In this document: positions 14,964 to 23,881 of the stretch, in pieces | How positions within the stretch are numbered: position 1 is the first letter of the stretch | How the letters are laid out: each line of letters opens with the position of its first letter | Assembly: GCA_021162935.1 (NCBI GenBank) | Contig: JAGGXR010000091.1 | Span: forward strand, 1-35,334 | Direction of reading: 5' to 3' | DNA from: Deltaproteobacteria bacterium | GTDB lineage: Bacteria > Myxococcota_A > Polyangia > HGW-17 > SLPX01 | Length of the DNA stretch: 35,334 bases | The notes under the pieces: model-generated | Told to the model about the DNA's origin: nothing | What the model saw: only the letters and a program-made list of their open reading frames with translations | Databases searched by the model: none | Made by a program: the position numbers and the translations under genes

Positions 14964-17015
14964 TCAAAACCCCACCGCGCCCATGAGCCACTGGAGAGTC
15001 AGCCCGTACCAAGTTCCCACCCGGTGCGCACCCGCCCGATGAACCTGAGCCGTCAGCCCGTCGTTCAGGAAATCCAGGTCGAGCCACAGCTTCCGGTCCG
15101 GATCCAATTGAACCTCGGCGATACGACTCTTGCGGGAAAACCGATACCGGACCCATCGCTTCTTGCCATCCCAAGTCTTGCGGATCACGGCGCCATCGTC
15201 GAATCGCACGAGCACGTCGACCGGCCACCGCAGACTGCCCACCCTCTGGATGAGGACCTCGGACGGACGTCTCGTCCGCTTTTCGCGCTTGCCTTCGATG
15301 GTCGATGGATTCCGAATGGACGCCACTCGATAATCCAGGGTACCCGATGTGTCCAAAGCCTCACGCAGCAATGACGCCACCTGCGAACCCGCCACATCGC
15401 GGACCACGGCCAAGAAGTCGTCCGTGGTGGGATGCCGAAACGCAAACCGCGCAACGTAGAGCCGCAGGATCCGACGCATGGCGTCCTGTCCGATGAGTCC
15501 CTGAAGGGACCGGAGCAGACAGGTCGACTTGTAGTAGGTGATGGTGCCGTAGGATTCGATGTCGGCGTACCGCCAGGACGACTGTCTGATGGGATCCCAC
15601 CCTGGTTTGTAGAGGTACACGAGGCGCGATTGCGGAAAGTAGCCAAGGGCGAGCGGACCGAATCGAAGGACCGACCGGTCCGCCCCAAACATCCGGTCCA
15701 TGAGCAGACCGGTGACATACGTGGTGAACCCCTCGTCCAGCCACGCCTCTTCGGCCTCGTTGCTCGCCAGGATCCCCTGAAAATACTGGTGGGTGAGTTC
15801 GTGCACGGTGGTCTGTTCGTCGAGCAGGACCCCAAGCCAAGAAAGCAGACCGGGAGGCGAGACGCTCGTCACGAACAGGGTCGGATACTCCATGCCCGAA
15901 GCGGCCTCGGCTTTGACCGGCGGCACCACCACAGTCAGTTCGTCATATGGATAGCTGCCAAACATCGCTTCGAGGAGCCCGAGGGCGCGAGCGGTCAACC
16001 TGAGCTGCCCCCTTGCCGGGGCAAACAGGCGCCGAGCCGACACGAGGCGCAGCCGCACGGTGCCAGCGCCGATGCGATGATGAATGGTGATCGATGTTTC
16101 GCGCAGATTGGGCCCGGTGGCAAAGGCGAAATCATGGACTCGATCCGCCTCGAAGCGAACGACCTGTCTCCCCTTGGCTGGCTTCGATTCCTGCTCGACA
16201 GCCTTTCGAATCCCGGTGGCGCCCACCACCCAACCGGCTGGCAGATCGATGGTCACGTCGTAGCGGCCAAACTCCGCGAAAAATTCGGACGCCGCGTGGA
16301 ACGCATGGCAGTTCCACTTTCCCTGCTGCCACACGCCAATGGAAGGATACCACTGGGCAACCATGTAGAACCGGCCCTCGTAGCCGGTGCGTGCGAACAC
16401 CCGAGGCAATCGCGTGGTGAAGTCCATCTCCACGAGCGACTGGCCGCCCGGCGGCACGGGCTGGTCCAGATCGATCCGCATGACCGTTTCGTCCCGACTC
16501 AGCATGCCCTTGCAGGGAGGATTCGGGCAGCCGGCCACGACCGGCCTCCGCTCCCGTCCATCCACCCGTACCTTGGACAGATCGATACCGCCCCAATGGT
16601 GACGGTCCATGTGGCGACCATTTGGAAACGAACCGCCGCTTTCCCTCATGAAGGCACTGTCATCATCCCGGAAGGCATTCATGTAAAGATGAAACGCCAG
16701 GTACGGAACCGGTTGCGTGCTCCGATTCGTCCAACGCAGCTTCATGTGCCCGTGAACCACCTTTTTCTCGGCGTCGAGGGTGGCCTGGATCCGATACTCG
16801 CACCAATCGGGCACGGAACGGTTCCACCAGGCGTGTCCGGTCCAGTCCGGCCATGCGACTGGCTTCGAACCAACAAATGGTCGTTTTCGACACGATGAGA
16901 TCCCAAGCCCACCCAAGACGCACAAAACCGACAACGCCACGACCAAACGGCGGAATCCAGCTTGCTGCGCCTGTGTCACGAATCGATGTCGTTGGGTGAG
17001 TTGATGTCGAACCAT
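14964..17015 (-). CDS. M1-family zinc metallopeptidase, predicted lipoprotein
   Basis: The zinc site HELTHQYFQ (His405, Glu406, His409) is followed after 18 residues by Glu428 in AWLDEGFTTY, the gluzincin M1 spacing. Upstream, ASGMEYPTLF replaces the GAMEN exopeptidase motif, and a Tyr-containing ESYGTITYYKS lies where M1 enzymes have the transition-state tyrosine. The N-terminus has a hydrophobic stretch ending LGGLGISSC, a plausible lipobox, so the enzyme is probably anchored in the envelope, facing the periplasm or outside. Start ATG 17015 (MVRHQLTQ) was chosen with AAAGGG upstream; a TTG at 17087 is possible. The protein (683 aa) ends in a beta-rich region. It is divergent from the NCKX-like exchanger and coupled to the membrane protein gene downstream. 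Confidence 0.9.
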   Translation of the reverse strand: MVRHQLTQRHRFVTQAQQAGFRRLVVALSVLCVLGGLGISSCRKRPFVGSKPVAWPDWTGHAWWNRSVPDWCEYRIQATLDAEKKVVHGHMKLRWTNRSTQPVPYLAFHLYMNAFRDDDSAFMRESGGSFPNGRHMDRHHWGGIDLSKVRVDGRERRPVVAGCPNPPCKGMLSRDETVMRIDLDQPVPPGGQSLVEMDFTTRLPRVFARTGYEGRFYMVAQWYPSIGVWQQGKWNCHAFHAASEFFAEFGRYDVTIDLPAGWVVGATGIRKAVEQESKPAKGRQVVRFEADRVHDFAFATGPNLRETSITIHHRIGAGTVRLRLVSARRLFAPARGQLRLTARALGLLEAMFGSYPYDELTVVVPPVKAEAASGMEYPTLFVTSVSPPGLLSWLGVLLDEQTTVHELTHQYFQGILASNEAEEAWLDEGFTTYVTGLLMDRMFGADRSVLRFGPLALGYFPQSRLVYLYKPGWDPIRQSSWRYADIESYGTITYYKSTCLLRSLQGLIGQDAMRRILRLYVARFAFRHPTTDDFLAVVRDVAGSQVASLLREALDTSGTLDYRVASIRNPSTIEGKREKRTRRPSEVLIQRVGSLRWPVDVLVRFDDGAVIRKTWDGKKRWVRYRFSRKSRIAEVQLDPDRKLWLDLDFLNDGLTAQVHRAGAHRVGTWYGLTLQWLMGAVGF

Positions 17016-17125
17016 TCTGTCTGGCCCTTTCGATTTGACAGCCACCGGGAATGCACGCCATGATGGCACAATCCGTCTGCGTTGCAAGAGACGGGAAAAA
17101 CCGCGAACTCGAACTCAGGTCGTTC

Positions 17126-18232
17126 ATGCTCACAACGCTCTTTTGGCTCGCTGCAGCAGCACTTAGTTCGATCATCATCTGGAAGGCCACCGATCCCTTC
17201 AGCGATGCATCCCATTATCTGGGCCGCAACATCCCCCCCTCGGTCCGAGGCGCCACCATCGATGCGGTGGCAAGTTCCCTGCCGGAGCTGTTCGCCACTT
17301 TTCTCTTTTTGATGGTCTACGGAGAATATGCGTCGGGCATCGCCACCGTGGCGGGATCAGCCATCTACAACATGCTCGTGATTCCCGGGGTCTGCGCCCT
17401 GATCGCCCGTTCCCTGACCGTGTCCAAAGAGGTGGTGTGGCGCGACGGGGTCTACTATCTCCTCTCCCAAATCGTGCTCATCGGCTTCCTCGTCCTGGGT
17501 GAACTCACCTGGGTCTCGGCCTTGGTCCTGATTGCCATGTACGTGGTGTACGTGTTTTGGCTGCACCGCGATGCTGTGTCCTACCAGAAAGGCCGACAGG
17601 CCGAGCACGAAAAATTGGTCCAAGCAGACATCGATGTCTCGGCTCCCGATCACGACCACGAGGCGCAACCAGACGACGAGAAAGGCAACGCCCCACAGCA
17701 AGACGACGAGCGAAACCAAGACAACCAGGACCAGCCCCTCGGCGTGACCCGTCCCTGGACCGTGCGACGCGCCTGGACTGTGGTGGCCCTGTCGGCCCTC
17801 GTGGTGGCCGGCTCCTGCCAACTCCTGGTCACCAGTTGCGTCCGACTCTCCGTGCAGTGGGAGGTCCCGGCCTACTTCATCGCCGTGGTCCTGGCCGCAG
17901 CCGCCACGTCCGTGCCCGATACGGTTCTGTCGATTTTCTCCACCCTCAAGGGAGACGACTCGGGAGCTGTTTCCAACGCATTCGGCAGCAACATCTTCGA
18001 CATCAACATCGGCCTGGGCCTGCCGCTCCTCTACTACACGGTGACCACGGGCAAGGCCATCCACATCGCAGGGCCCGGGCTGACCAACCTCTGGCTCGTC
18101 CTGCTCGCCGCGTCGGGAATCAGTCTCGTGATCTTCGGCAAACAGTACAGGCTCGGACGAGTCAAAGCTGGCCTGATGCTCCTTGTCTACGTCGGTTTTG
18201 TGACCTATGTTGTCCTAACAGCGCACCATTGA
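17126..18232 (+). CDS. Sodium/calcium exchanger family protein, NCKX (SLC24)-like
   Basis: This ten-segment CaCA-type antiporter has both alpha repeats. Alpha-1 reads VASSLPELFATF (Glu54) and GSAIYNMLVIPG (Asn82). Alpha-2 reads AATSVPDTVLSIF (Asp265) and SNAFGSNIFDINIGLGLP (Asp292). The two aspartates are 27 residues apart, as are Asp548 and Asp575 of NCKX2, where Asp575 confers potassium dependence; most bacterial CaCA proteins have Asn at the latter position. A ~55-residue hydrophilic, acidic and His-containing cytoplasmic loop separates the repeats. The predicted role is Ca2+ (or other cation) extrusion across the inner membrane driven by Na+ and possibly K+. The start is uncertain: ATG 17126 precedes the first membrane segment, but ATG 17051 is open too. 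Confidence 0.88.
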   Translation: MLTTLFWLAAAALSSIIIWKATDPFSDASHYLGRNIPPSVRGATIDAVASSLPELFATFLFLMVYGEYASGIATVAGSAIYNMLVIPGVCALIARSLTVSKEVVWRDGVYYLLSQIVLIGFLVLGELTWVSALVLIAMYVVYVFWLHRDAVSYQKGRQAEHEKLVQADIDVSAPDHDHEAQPDDEKGNAPQQDDERNQDNQDQPLGVTRPWTVRRAWTVVALSALVVAGSCQLLVTSCVRLSVQWEVPAYFIAVVLAAAATSVPDTVLSIFSTLKGDDSGAVSNAFGSNIFDINIGLGLPLLYYTVTTGKAIHIAGPGLTNLWLVLLAASGISLVIFGKQYRLGRVKAGLMLLVYVGFVTYVVLTAHH

Positions 18233-18302
18233 CCAACCAGCGTTTCCGTCAACGGTCGGCGCAGAAGGGTCGGTGTGAAAACACGGCTCGAGGATGGACA
18301 CC

Positions 18303-19334
18303 ATGCTGAATGTGATACTCAACGCTGCTTGGCACGGCACCATGATCACCATCTTTATCCTGATGATGATGCTCCTGGTGGACTATCTCAACGTGGCCAC
18401 GAAGGGCGAACTGACCCTCGGCATGCAGAAGAGCCGGGGCAGACAGTATGCCACGGCGGCCCTGCTGGGGGCCAGCCCCGGATGTCTGGGCGCCTTTCTG
18501 AGCGTCACCCTCTACGTCCATGGGCTCGTGAGCTTCGGTGGAATGACCACTGCTGCAGTGGCCACCGTGGGCGACGAAACGTTCATGATGCTGGCCATGT
18601 TCCCCGGCAAGGCCGTCATGCTGCTGGGCGTCTTGATGGTCCTTGCCGTGCCCATGGGATACGTTGCGGATCTGATCAACGACCGGTTCCATGTGGAACA
18701 GTGTGAAACCTGTGGTAGGCAGGAGGTCCACGACCATCCGGACTGCGTGCCCATGATCCGCAGCGCGCTGGTGCGCCAACTCCTGCACCCAACAGCCAAA
18801 AGGCTGCTCCTTGTGGCCATCGTCGGCACGGCCCTCGTCCTGCTCGCAACAGGCGCCATGGGTCCAGAGGGGTGGAATGCCTGGCGCATCCTCTTCGTCG
18901 CCCTGGGAACGCTGGCCACCTTCATCGCCCTGACCGTGCCGGACCGGTACGTGTCCGAACACGTCTGGAACCATCTCATGGTCCACCACCTCCCCAGAGT
19001 GGCCATGTGGACTATCGGCACCCTGGTCGTCCTGGTGGCCGTGCAGCACTTCGTGGACGTCACGAGCTTCGTCAAGACCCACATGCCATGGGTCCTTGTG
19101 TCCGGGTTGCTCATCGGCCTCATCCCAACCTCCGGGCCAAACCTGGTTTTCGTGGCCCTCTTCGCCCAGGGCTCCATCCCGTTTTCGGTTCTCCTGGCGA
19201 ACTCCATCGTCCAAGACGGGCATGGCATGCTCCCCCTGCTCGGCACCAGCGTCAGAGACGTGGTTATCATCAAGGGATACAAGGTCGTCGTCGCGGCCGC
19301 CCTGGGATCCATCCTCCTGGTCTTTGGTCTATAA
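18303..19334 (+). CDS. Putative 10-TM heavy-metal exporter (ArsP_2/DUF2899-type)
   Basis: This 343-residue protein is highly hydrophobic, with about ten membrane segments in two halves. The features are those of the PF11449 type: VDYLNVATKGEL near the N-terminus, a GASPGCLGAFLSVTLYVHG half and a matching LIGLIPTSGPNLVFVALFAQG half, suggesting internal duplication. Between them lies a Cys/His motif, EQCETCGRQEVHDHPDC, which could bind a thiophilic metal. The family is annotated as heavy-metal or manganese export, but the substrate here is inference. ATG 18303 has AGGA 8 nt upstream; ATG 18294 lies directly on that Shine-Dalgarno sequence. It follows the NCKX-like gene by 70 nt on the same strand, suggesting a cation-efflux operon. 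Confidence 0.82.
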   Translation: MLNVILNAAWHGTMITIFILMMMLLVDYLNVATKGELTLGMQKSRGRQYATAALLGASPGCLGAFLSVTLYVHGLVSFGGMTTAAVATVGDETFMMLAMFPGKAVMLLGVLMVLAVPMGYVADLINDRFHVEQCETCGRQEVHDHPDCVPMIRSALVRQLLHPTAKRLLLVAIVGTALVLLATGAMGPEGWNAWRILFVALGTLATFIALTVPDRYVSEHVWNHLMVHHLPRVAMWTIGTLVVLVAVQHFVDVTSFVKTHMPWVLVSGLLIGLIPTSGPNLVFVALFAQGSIPFSVLLANSIVQDGHGMLPLLGTSVRDVVIIKGYKVVVAAALGSILLVFGL

Positions 19335-19458
19335 CGACAAGAACACCAGCCAAGGGCCATGAACACAACGACCAAACCGGTCGCCCCTGGCAATCGCCTG
19401 GCCAGGCTGCGTTTTCGGCTGGACTTGGAAGGAAGCATCCGCTAAGAGTGATCGCGTC

Positions 19459-19755
19459 ATGGCAAAGAAAAAAACAAAGACGAATGCTCCCAAAGCGCCC
19501 GAGAAGAAGGCAGAACCCACCTCCGACAAGGCGCTGGATGTGATGAAAAAGAAGCAAACGGACGCAGCCCCCGCTCAAGGCAAGGCTGCTTTGGACGAGC
19601 CGCTCACGGGCTTCAACCGGATTCCCCATTGGCTCCGCAAAGAAAAGCGTCTGCCCGACTCCATTTCGGGCGCCATCGTGGTCACGGTGTCAGGCCTCGT
19701 CCTGATCCTGATCACCTACCTGTTCATTCTGATCTGGCCTGCTGGAAGCGGCTGA
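19459..19755 (+). CDS. Small Lys-rich protein with one C-terminal membrane segment
   Basis: This 98-residue protein has a Lys/Ala/Pro-rich N-terminal ~45 residues (MAKKKTKTNAPKAPEKK), a central DEPLTGFNRIPHWLRKEKRL stretch and one C-terminal hydrophobic helix (IVVTVSGLVLILITYLFILI). This makes it tail-anchored, with the basic part predicted in the cytoplasm. It is not recognised. It lies 124 nt after the metal exporter on the same strand and may belong to that unit. Its base composition and strand bias match its neighbours, which supports it being real. Confidence 0.6.
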   Translation: MAKKKTKTNAPKAPEKKAEPTSDKALDVMKKKQTDAAPAQGKAALDEPLTGFNRIPHWLRKEKRLPDSISGAIVVTVSGLVLILITYLFILIWPAGSG

Positions 19756-19832
19756 TCTTCCCTGCCCCATCTTTCTATTCATGGTCTGCAGAGCGTGCGC
19801 CACGCCGTGATTGGTCAAAATAAAGACTCATT

Positions 19833-20861
19833 TCAGCGGCGCATGGCCCCAGGCGTCACGAGACGGATGGTCGCGGTATCGGCGTCTGACTGCTTCTGGA
19901 CTCGATGGAAGCTGACCCGCAGCACGGCATTTCTCGCACGACGGATCCTCGTCTGCACGAACAGGCGGCCTGCGGCCCCACAAAACGATCGAAGGTCTCG
20001 CTGCGCACGAGACGAAGCCAGCCACTCCATGCCAAACCCCTTCCATCGATAGACGGACACGCGTCGCTGGCCGCGCCCCACCCGTTCCAGAGCGTAGAGT
20101 TCCATCCGACCATCCCCATCCAAATCCGCCAGGGCGAGATCGGAAAACCGACGCGCCAATCGAGACGCGAGCCAGCGGGGCATGAAAAGGCCCCTGGTCC
20201 AGTCGTAGAAAAACGGTCGGTTCGCCGGCATCCGGTCTAAAGGGCTCCGCTTGAACACACCCACGAGGATCTCCGGTCGGCCATCACCGTCCACGTCGCC
20301 GAGTTCCAGGTGCCAGGGAGCCCGCACATGATGGCGAGCCAGCACGGCAATGCCATCGGGGCCGTCCGACAGGACCACGAGCGACCCTCGCCCGGCGGCC
20401 CGAACGAGGGTGAGCCATTCCTTCCTGCCGTCACCGTCCAGATCCGCTCGCATGGCCGCCAGAATCCGAGTCCGCCGCGACAAGGCCCGGGCCAACCGAC
20501 GACGGACAGCCAAAGGAATTGGAACGAATCTGCGCGTCGATCCGCAGACTCTGAGCCCCAGCCCCGTTCGGTGCTCCGGAAGTGGCCTGGAATGGACGAA
20601 AAGCCCGCCACGGGAAGAAGGTTGGCCACGGGAAGAAGGTTGGCGACGGGCAGATGGCTGGCCACGGGCAGGAGGCTGACCACGGGCAGGAGCCAGGGCC
20701 CGTACAGGAGGCCCACCCCGTGCCTCGGCGACGGCGGAACAGCGCATCCAACTCCCCCAGGCCAGAATGGACCTCTGACCGCCGGGCATCGCCACGTTCA
20801 CGCCAAAAGTCAGGCCAACGGCCACGAAGAAACGTTGGTGCCTGTTGCGGAGGCTCAACAT
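19833..20861 (-). CDS. Secreted FG-GAP/VCBS-type repeat protein
   Basis: This 342-residue protein has three calcium-binding-type loops: ADLDGDGRKEW, GDVDGDGRPEI and ADLDGDGRMEL. They are spaced about 65-75 residues apart, as in FG-GAP beta-propeller blades; with only three it cannot form a full seven-blade propeller alone. The N-terminus (FFVAVGLTFGVNVAMPG) looks like a signal peptide. A 6-residue tandem repeat (RGQPSS/RGQPPA type) at about residues 60-90 is encoded by an 18-bp minisatellite. ATG 20861 overlaps the stop of the upstream DUF3160 gene, so the two are translationally coupled and probably act together at the cell surface. Function unknown. Confidence 0.78.
   Translation of the reverse strand: MLSLRNRHQRFFVAVGLTFGVNVAMPGGQRSILAWGSWMRCSAVAEARGGPPVRALAPARGQPPARGQPSARRQPSSRGQPSSRGGLFVHSRPLPEHRTGLGLRVCGSTRRFVPIPLAVRRRLARALSRRTRILAAMRADLDGDGRKEWLTLVRAAGRGSLVVLSDGPDGIAVLARHHVRAPWHLELGDVDGDGRPEILVGVFKRSPLDRMPANRPFFYDWTRGLFMPRWLASRLARRFSDLALADLDGDGRMELYALERVGRGQRRVSVYRWKGFGMEWLASSRAQRDLRSFCGAAGRLFVQTRIRRARNAVLRVSFHRVQKQSDADTATIRLVTPGAMRR
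20609..20698 (-). repeat. 18-bp minisatellite, 5 copies, inside the FG-GAP gene
   Basis: On the + strand, five consecutive 18-bp units of the form cacgggaagaaggttggc run from 20609 to 20698. The first two are identical and the other three have a few substitutions. The unit encodes six residues on the minus strand, so copy-number changes stay in frame. Confidence 0.85.
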
Positions 20862-23227
20862 TCGGGCAGTCGCACCTTGATGTGTGATTGATGATGACCA
20901 ATCTGCCGCCCCACGAAGAAACTCTTGAGCCACGGCCATATCTGGGGCAGCTTACCTCGCTTCAACCAGGCCTTCCAGGCCTCGTCCGTCATGCGATCCG
21001 ATGCGGCATGCGCAAACTCGTACTGGGTGAACATGGCGCCCCGGGCGATCTGGAAGCCACGCCCCTTCGGAACCACGACGTAGATGAGGGCCGGGCCGCC
21101 GACCGCTTCTTCCAGAACCAGAGGAGCTGCCTTGTGCACGTCCACGACCAACCCCATGTGGCGCTGGCTGGGCGTGAGCATCTTGAAGGCATCCCCGGCA
21201 ACAGTCACCGCATGCATGGACTCCAACTCCGCCCCGAACATGGTCATTTTTTTATAGTCGGCATGCGTCACCGCATGGCCTGTCAATTCGGCAATGCTCA
21301 CGCGCCGACAGAATGCCGCCCATTTCTCCAGATCCTTGAGGGCGTTCGTCACCCGCTCCAGGCCCGATGCTGGATGCCGCTGCGTCAGCACCAGGCGTGT
21401 TGCCTGAGCCAGAGCCTGCAACCTGGTCCAAAGCTCCACGTTGGGCTCCACGTATCCTTTGGCCATGGGCGGTTCGTCCTCGTCGCCACCGCACTCGGCC
21501 CCTGACTGCTTCGCATAGAGCACGGTATTGTGCCGCAGTTCCGTCCAAGACCCCAAAAACGTGACCAGGCTCTTGTCACGCCAGGCAGCCCCCATCATGA
21601 AAGAGGGATATCCCTTGGGCACGTCCATGAGCAGAGCCGCTGCCGTGGCGAGCCAGCCCCAATACAGATTCGAATCCCATGTTTTGGTGGATACGGCGGC
21701 CGTCTCGGCCCGAAGCCTGGCCAGGGTCTTCTGATAGGCCTGTCTCATGGCAGGGGCCATCTTGGCCTCGGCAAGCTTCGCAGCGCGATCGGACCCAAAG
21801 ACGGCCGGCACATCGAGCGCCGTTGGAAACATGCGCTTTGCCACCTTGGGATGCACGAGATTCTGAAGCAAGTACGAATCGAAGATGAACCGCTGCCCCA
21901 TGAGCCGGAATTTCTTCCGGGCCGCTGCGGCAGACGATTCTCCTACGTGCACCTGCACGATCCTCGGCTTGGAAAACGCCTGGCCCAACGCAGCAAACCG
22001 CTTGATTTTGGCTGCTGAGGCCAAGCCGTCCACGCCGCCACCGGTCCAAACCTTCACCATGACACGGTGGAAGTCGACGGGCGTCAGGTCGTCCGAAGGG
22101 CCCACGAACTTGGACGTGATGCGGTAGACGTCATTCCACAGATCGATGCAGCGCCTGCGTCCCACCTTGGCCTCATACAGGCCCCTGGTCATGAGCAAAG
22201 CCCGCAGCGTGGCGCGTCCCTGAGGCGAATCCACACCCTCGGACGCCGTCATGAGCGGCATGGAAGCCAGGCCGTACCACATCATGCCGCGGAAATACCG
22301 CTTCAGGCGCCCCGTTCTCGTGTAGTGGCCTCGCGGCACGAACATGGTAAAATCCACCGGGACGCCGAGGATGGCCGACGGCTCTCGTACCGCATGGGCC
22401 ATGATACGCGTCAAATCCTTGCGAACCAGCCCCGCCACCACACGTGGCACCTTGCGACCGGTCAGAAGAGACTGCGCCACCGCAAAGAACGCCGCATCGT
22501 CCAGGGCCGCCTGCTTGACCACAGGATTGGCCGCCCGCCTGGCCTGGCCGAGGCACCACCGCACCATCGCATGCGACAGGGCAGACATGCGTCGGGCCAG
22601 AACCTTCTGTTCCACCAGTTCCAGGCCTCGGTCGAACAGCATGTGATAGGCCTGTAGCAGGGCATCGGTGGTGATGAACGACGGGTAGCGATGGGGCCTT
22701 GCATACTCGTTGGCCTCATACACCTCGTAGAGCTGGCGAAACTGGCTGAAGCTCGCCGGCTGCGCCACGAAACCGTTCTTTGCCAGAATCTTCCGAAGCT
22801 TGGGGCTCAGTTCTCGTCGAAAGTCCCGCGCATTGCGGACATGGGCGAGTCGCCTCGTCACCCGGTACGGCCGCACCGTGGCAATCACCGGTTTGGCTCC
22901 GTTGCGCAGACGGCCCAATGCAGCCTGGACCTGCGCCGGAGTCATGGCCGACGCCTTGGTGGCCCATCCCGAACCCGCCGCCGCAGCCCCACGGGTTCCA
23001 GATGACGATCCGCCGGTTCCAGACGACGGCCGAACCCTCGATTGGCGACCCGCCTGGACCCCTGAATGCGCCCCCGGCAGGACGTCCGACTGCATGCCCG
23101 AACTCGCAGCAGGCTGCGTGGCCCCTGGGTGCTTCGACGAGGCGGGAGTCGGACAACCAGCCCCCAGCGGCAACAAGAAACCAATGACAGCGAGCATCCA
23201 AAGCGGCAACAACATACGTCTCTTCAT
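20855..23227 (-). CDS. DUF3160-family lipoprotein
   Basis: This 790-residue protein starts at ATG 23227, with AGGAGG just upstream, and has a lipoprotein signal ending PLGAGC. A ~90-residue Ser/Gly/Pro-rich linker follows. The remainder has the DUF3160 pattern: YEVYEANEYARPHRYPSFI, TTDALLQAYHMLFDRGLE, then LMGQRFIFDSYLLQNLVHP, SNLYWGWLATAAAL, AAWRDKSLVTFLGSWTELRH and YVEPNVELWTRLQALA. DUF3160 proteins are large, mostly helical, exported and of unknown function; several are lipoproteins in Myxococcota. The gene is upstream of, and overlaps, the FG-GAP gene, so the products may form one envelope complex. Confidence 0.85.
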   Translation of the reverse strand: MKRRMLLPLWMLAVIGFLLPLGAGCPTPASSKHPGATQPAASSGMQSDVLPGAHSGVQAGRQSRVRPSSGTGGSSSGTRGAAAAGSGWATKASAMTPAQVQAALGRLRNGAKPVIATVRPYRVTRRLAHVRNARDFRRELSPKLRKILAKNGFVAQPASFSQFRQLYEVYEANEYARPHRYPSFITTDALLQAYHMLFDRGLELVEQKVLARRMSALSHAMVRWCLGQARRAANPVVKQAALDDAAFFAVAQSLLTGRKVPRVVAGLVRKDLTRIMAHAVREPSAILGVPVDFTMFVPRGHYTRTGRLKRYFRGMMWYGLASMPLMTASEGVDSPQGRATLRALLMTRGLYEAKVGRRRCIDLWNDVYRITSKFVGPSDDLTPVDFHRVMVKVWTGGGVDGLASAAKIKRFAALGQAFSKPRIVQVHVGESSAAAARKKFRLMGQRFIFDSYLLQNLVHPKVAKRMFPTALDVPAVFGSDRAAKLAEAKMAPAMRQAYQKTLARLRAETAAVSTKTWDSNLYWGWLATAAALLMDVPKGYPSFMMGAAWRDKSLVTFLGSWTELRHNTVLYAKQSGAECGGDEDEPPMAKGYVEPNVELWTRLQALAQATRLVLTQRHPASGLERVTNALKDLEKWAAFCRRVSIAELTGHAVTHADYKKMTMFGAELESMHAVTVAGDAFKMLTPSQRHMGLVVDVHKAAPLVLEEAVGGPALIYVVVPKGRGFQIARGAMFTQYEFAHAASDRMTDEAWKAWLKRGKLPQIWPWLKSFFVGRQIGHHQSHIKVRLPEC

Positions 23228-23585
23228 CAACTTTCCTCCTGTTCCATACCCAAAAACGCCGTTTCCGAATCCTTCATGCACCGAAGCCACAGAACTCCCA
23301 ACGCGCCATGAACCACAAAACCGGCGTCATCCCCGTACCCCGAGCCCTCAGACCTCGAATGGGTATCAGTAGCACGGATTGGGCTGGTGAACAGGGGCAT
23401 TTTCTGGACGGACAGCGAACCGCGGATGGCCCACAGTTCCGTGACCCCTGTCGATGCTCGAACAGAGATGTCCGACCCAATCGATGCCGCACGGCCTCCT
23501 CGGTGTCTACAAGGCCATCGTCCATCAAAGAAATAGCCGCAGCCTCACGACCTCCAGACGCTCCGAAACAGCCTTCATGGAGACG
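23228..23585. other. Non-coding stretch upstream of the DUF3160 gene
   Basis: This stretch should hold the minus-strand promoter of the DUF3160-FG-GAP pair. I see no gene, no clear -35/-10 pair and no strong dyad. The SHOCT-like remnant begins at 23586. Confidence 0.5.
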
Positions 23586-23837
23586 TCACTTCCTCAATTC
23601 GGTCAGCCGACTTCGATACTCCTCACCCTCGATTTCACCGCAAGCATACCGTTCCTTGAGCAGAGCCTCCGCATCACGGCTGCTCCTCCCGCATCCGCGA
23701 CCACTCACCAAGGATGCAATGAACTATATGAAAAACGCCATCATGGCGAACCCCGCGACTCGAAGCAAGCCATCGAAATCAAGGCATTTGTGCACGTATC
23801 CTTGCAAAAATGAGGTGCCGAACCTATCATGATGCAT
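23586..23837 (-). pseudogene. SHOCT-domain small membrane protein interrupted by an in-frame TAG
   Basis: On the minus strand the frame ending at TGA 23586-23588 reads SSRDAEALLKERYACGEIEG then EEYRSRLTELRK. This is a textbook SHOCT motif (short C-terminal helix-turn-helix ending in LxxLR-like residues). In the same frame upstream, a hydrophobic stretch (LLRVAGFAMMAFFI-stop-FIASLV) looks like the single membrane segment that usually precedes SHOCT, but it is broken by TAG at 23724-23726. ATG 23837 and ATG 23744 precede the stop; only TTG/GTG are available after it. Either this is a recent amber pseudogene, or a short SHOCT peptide starts at a rare codon. Confidence 0.4.
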
Positions 23838-23881
23838 GGACACATTCCAACGATACCAAACGCCACAAAAGGACATTTGCG

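Noticed and set aside
14962-15228. N-terminal extension of the polytopic membrane protein
   Set aside because: It lies wholly inside the M1 peptidase gene in another frame; ATG 14961 directly after that gene's stop is the natural start.
19359-19445. 28-codon reading frame before the small Lys-rich membrane protein, with AAGGG upstream
   Set aside because: Too short and without any recognisable pattern; possibly a leader peptide but unsupported.
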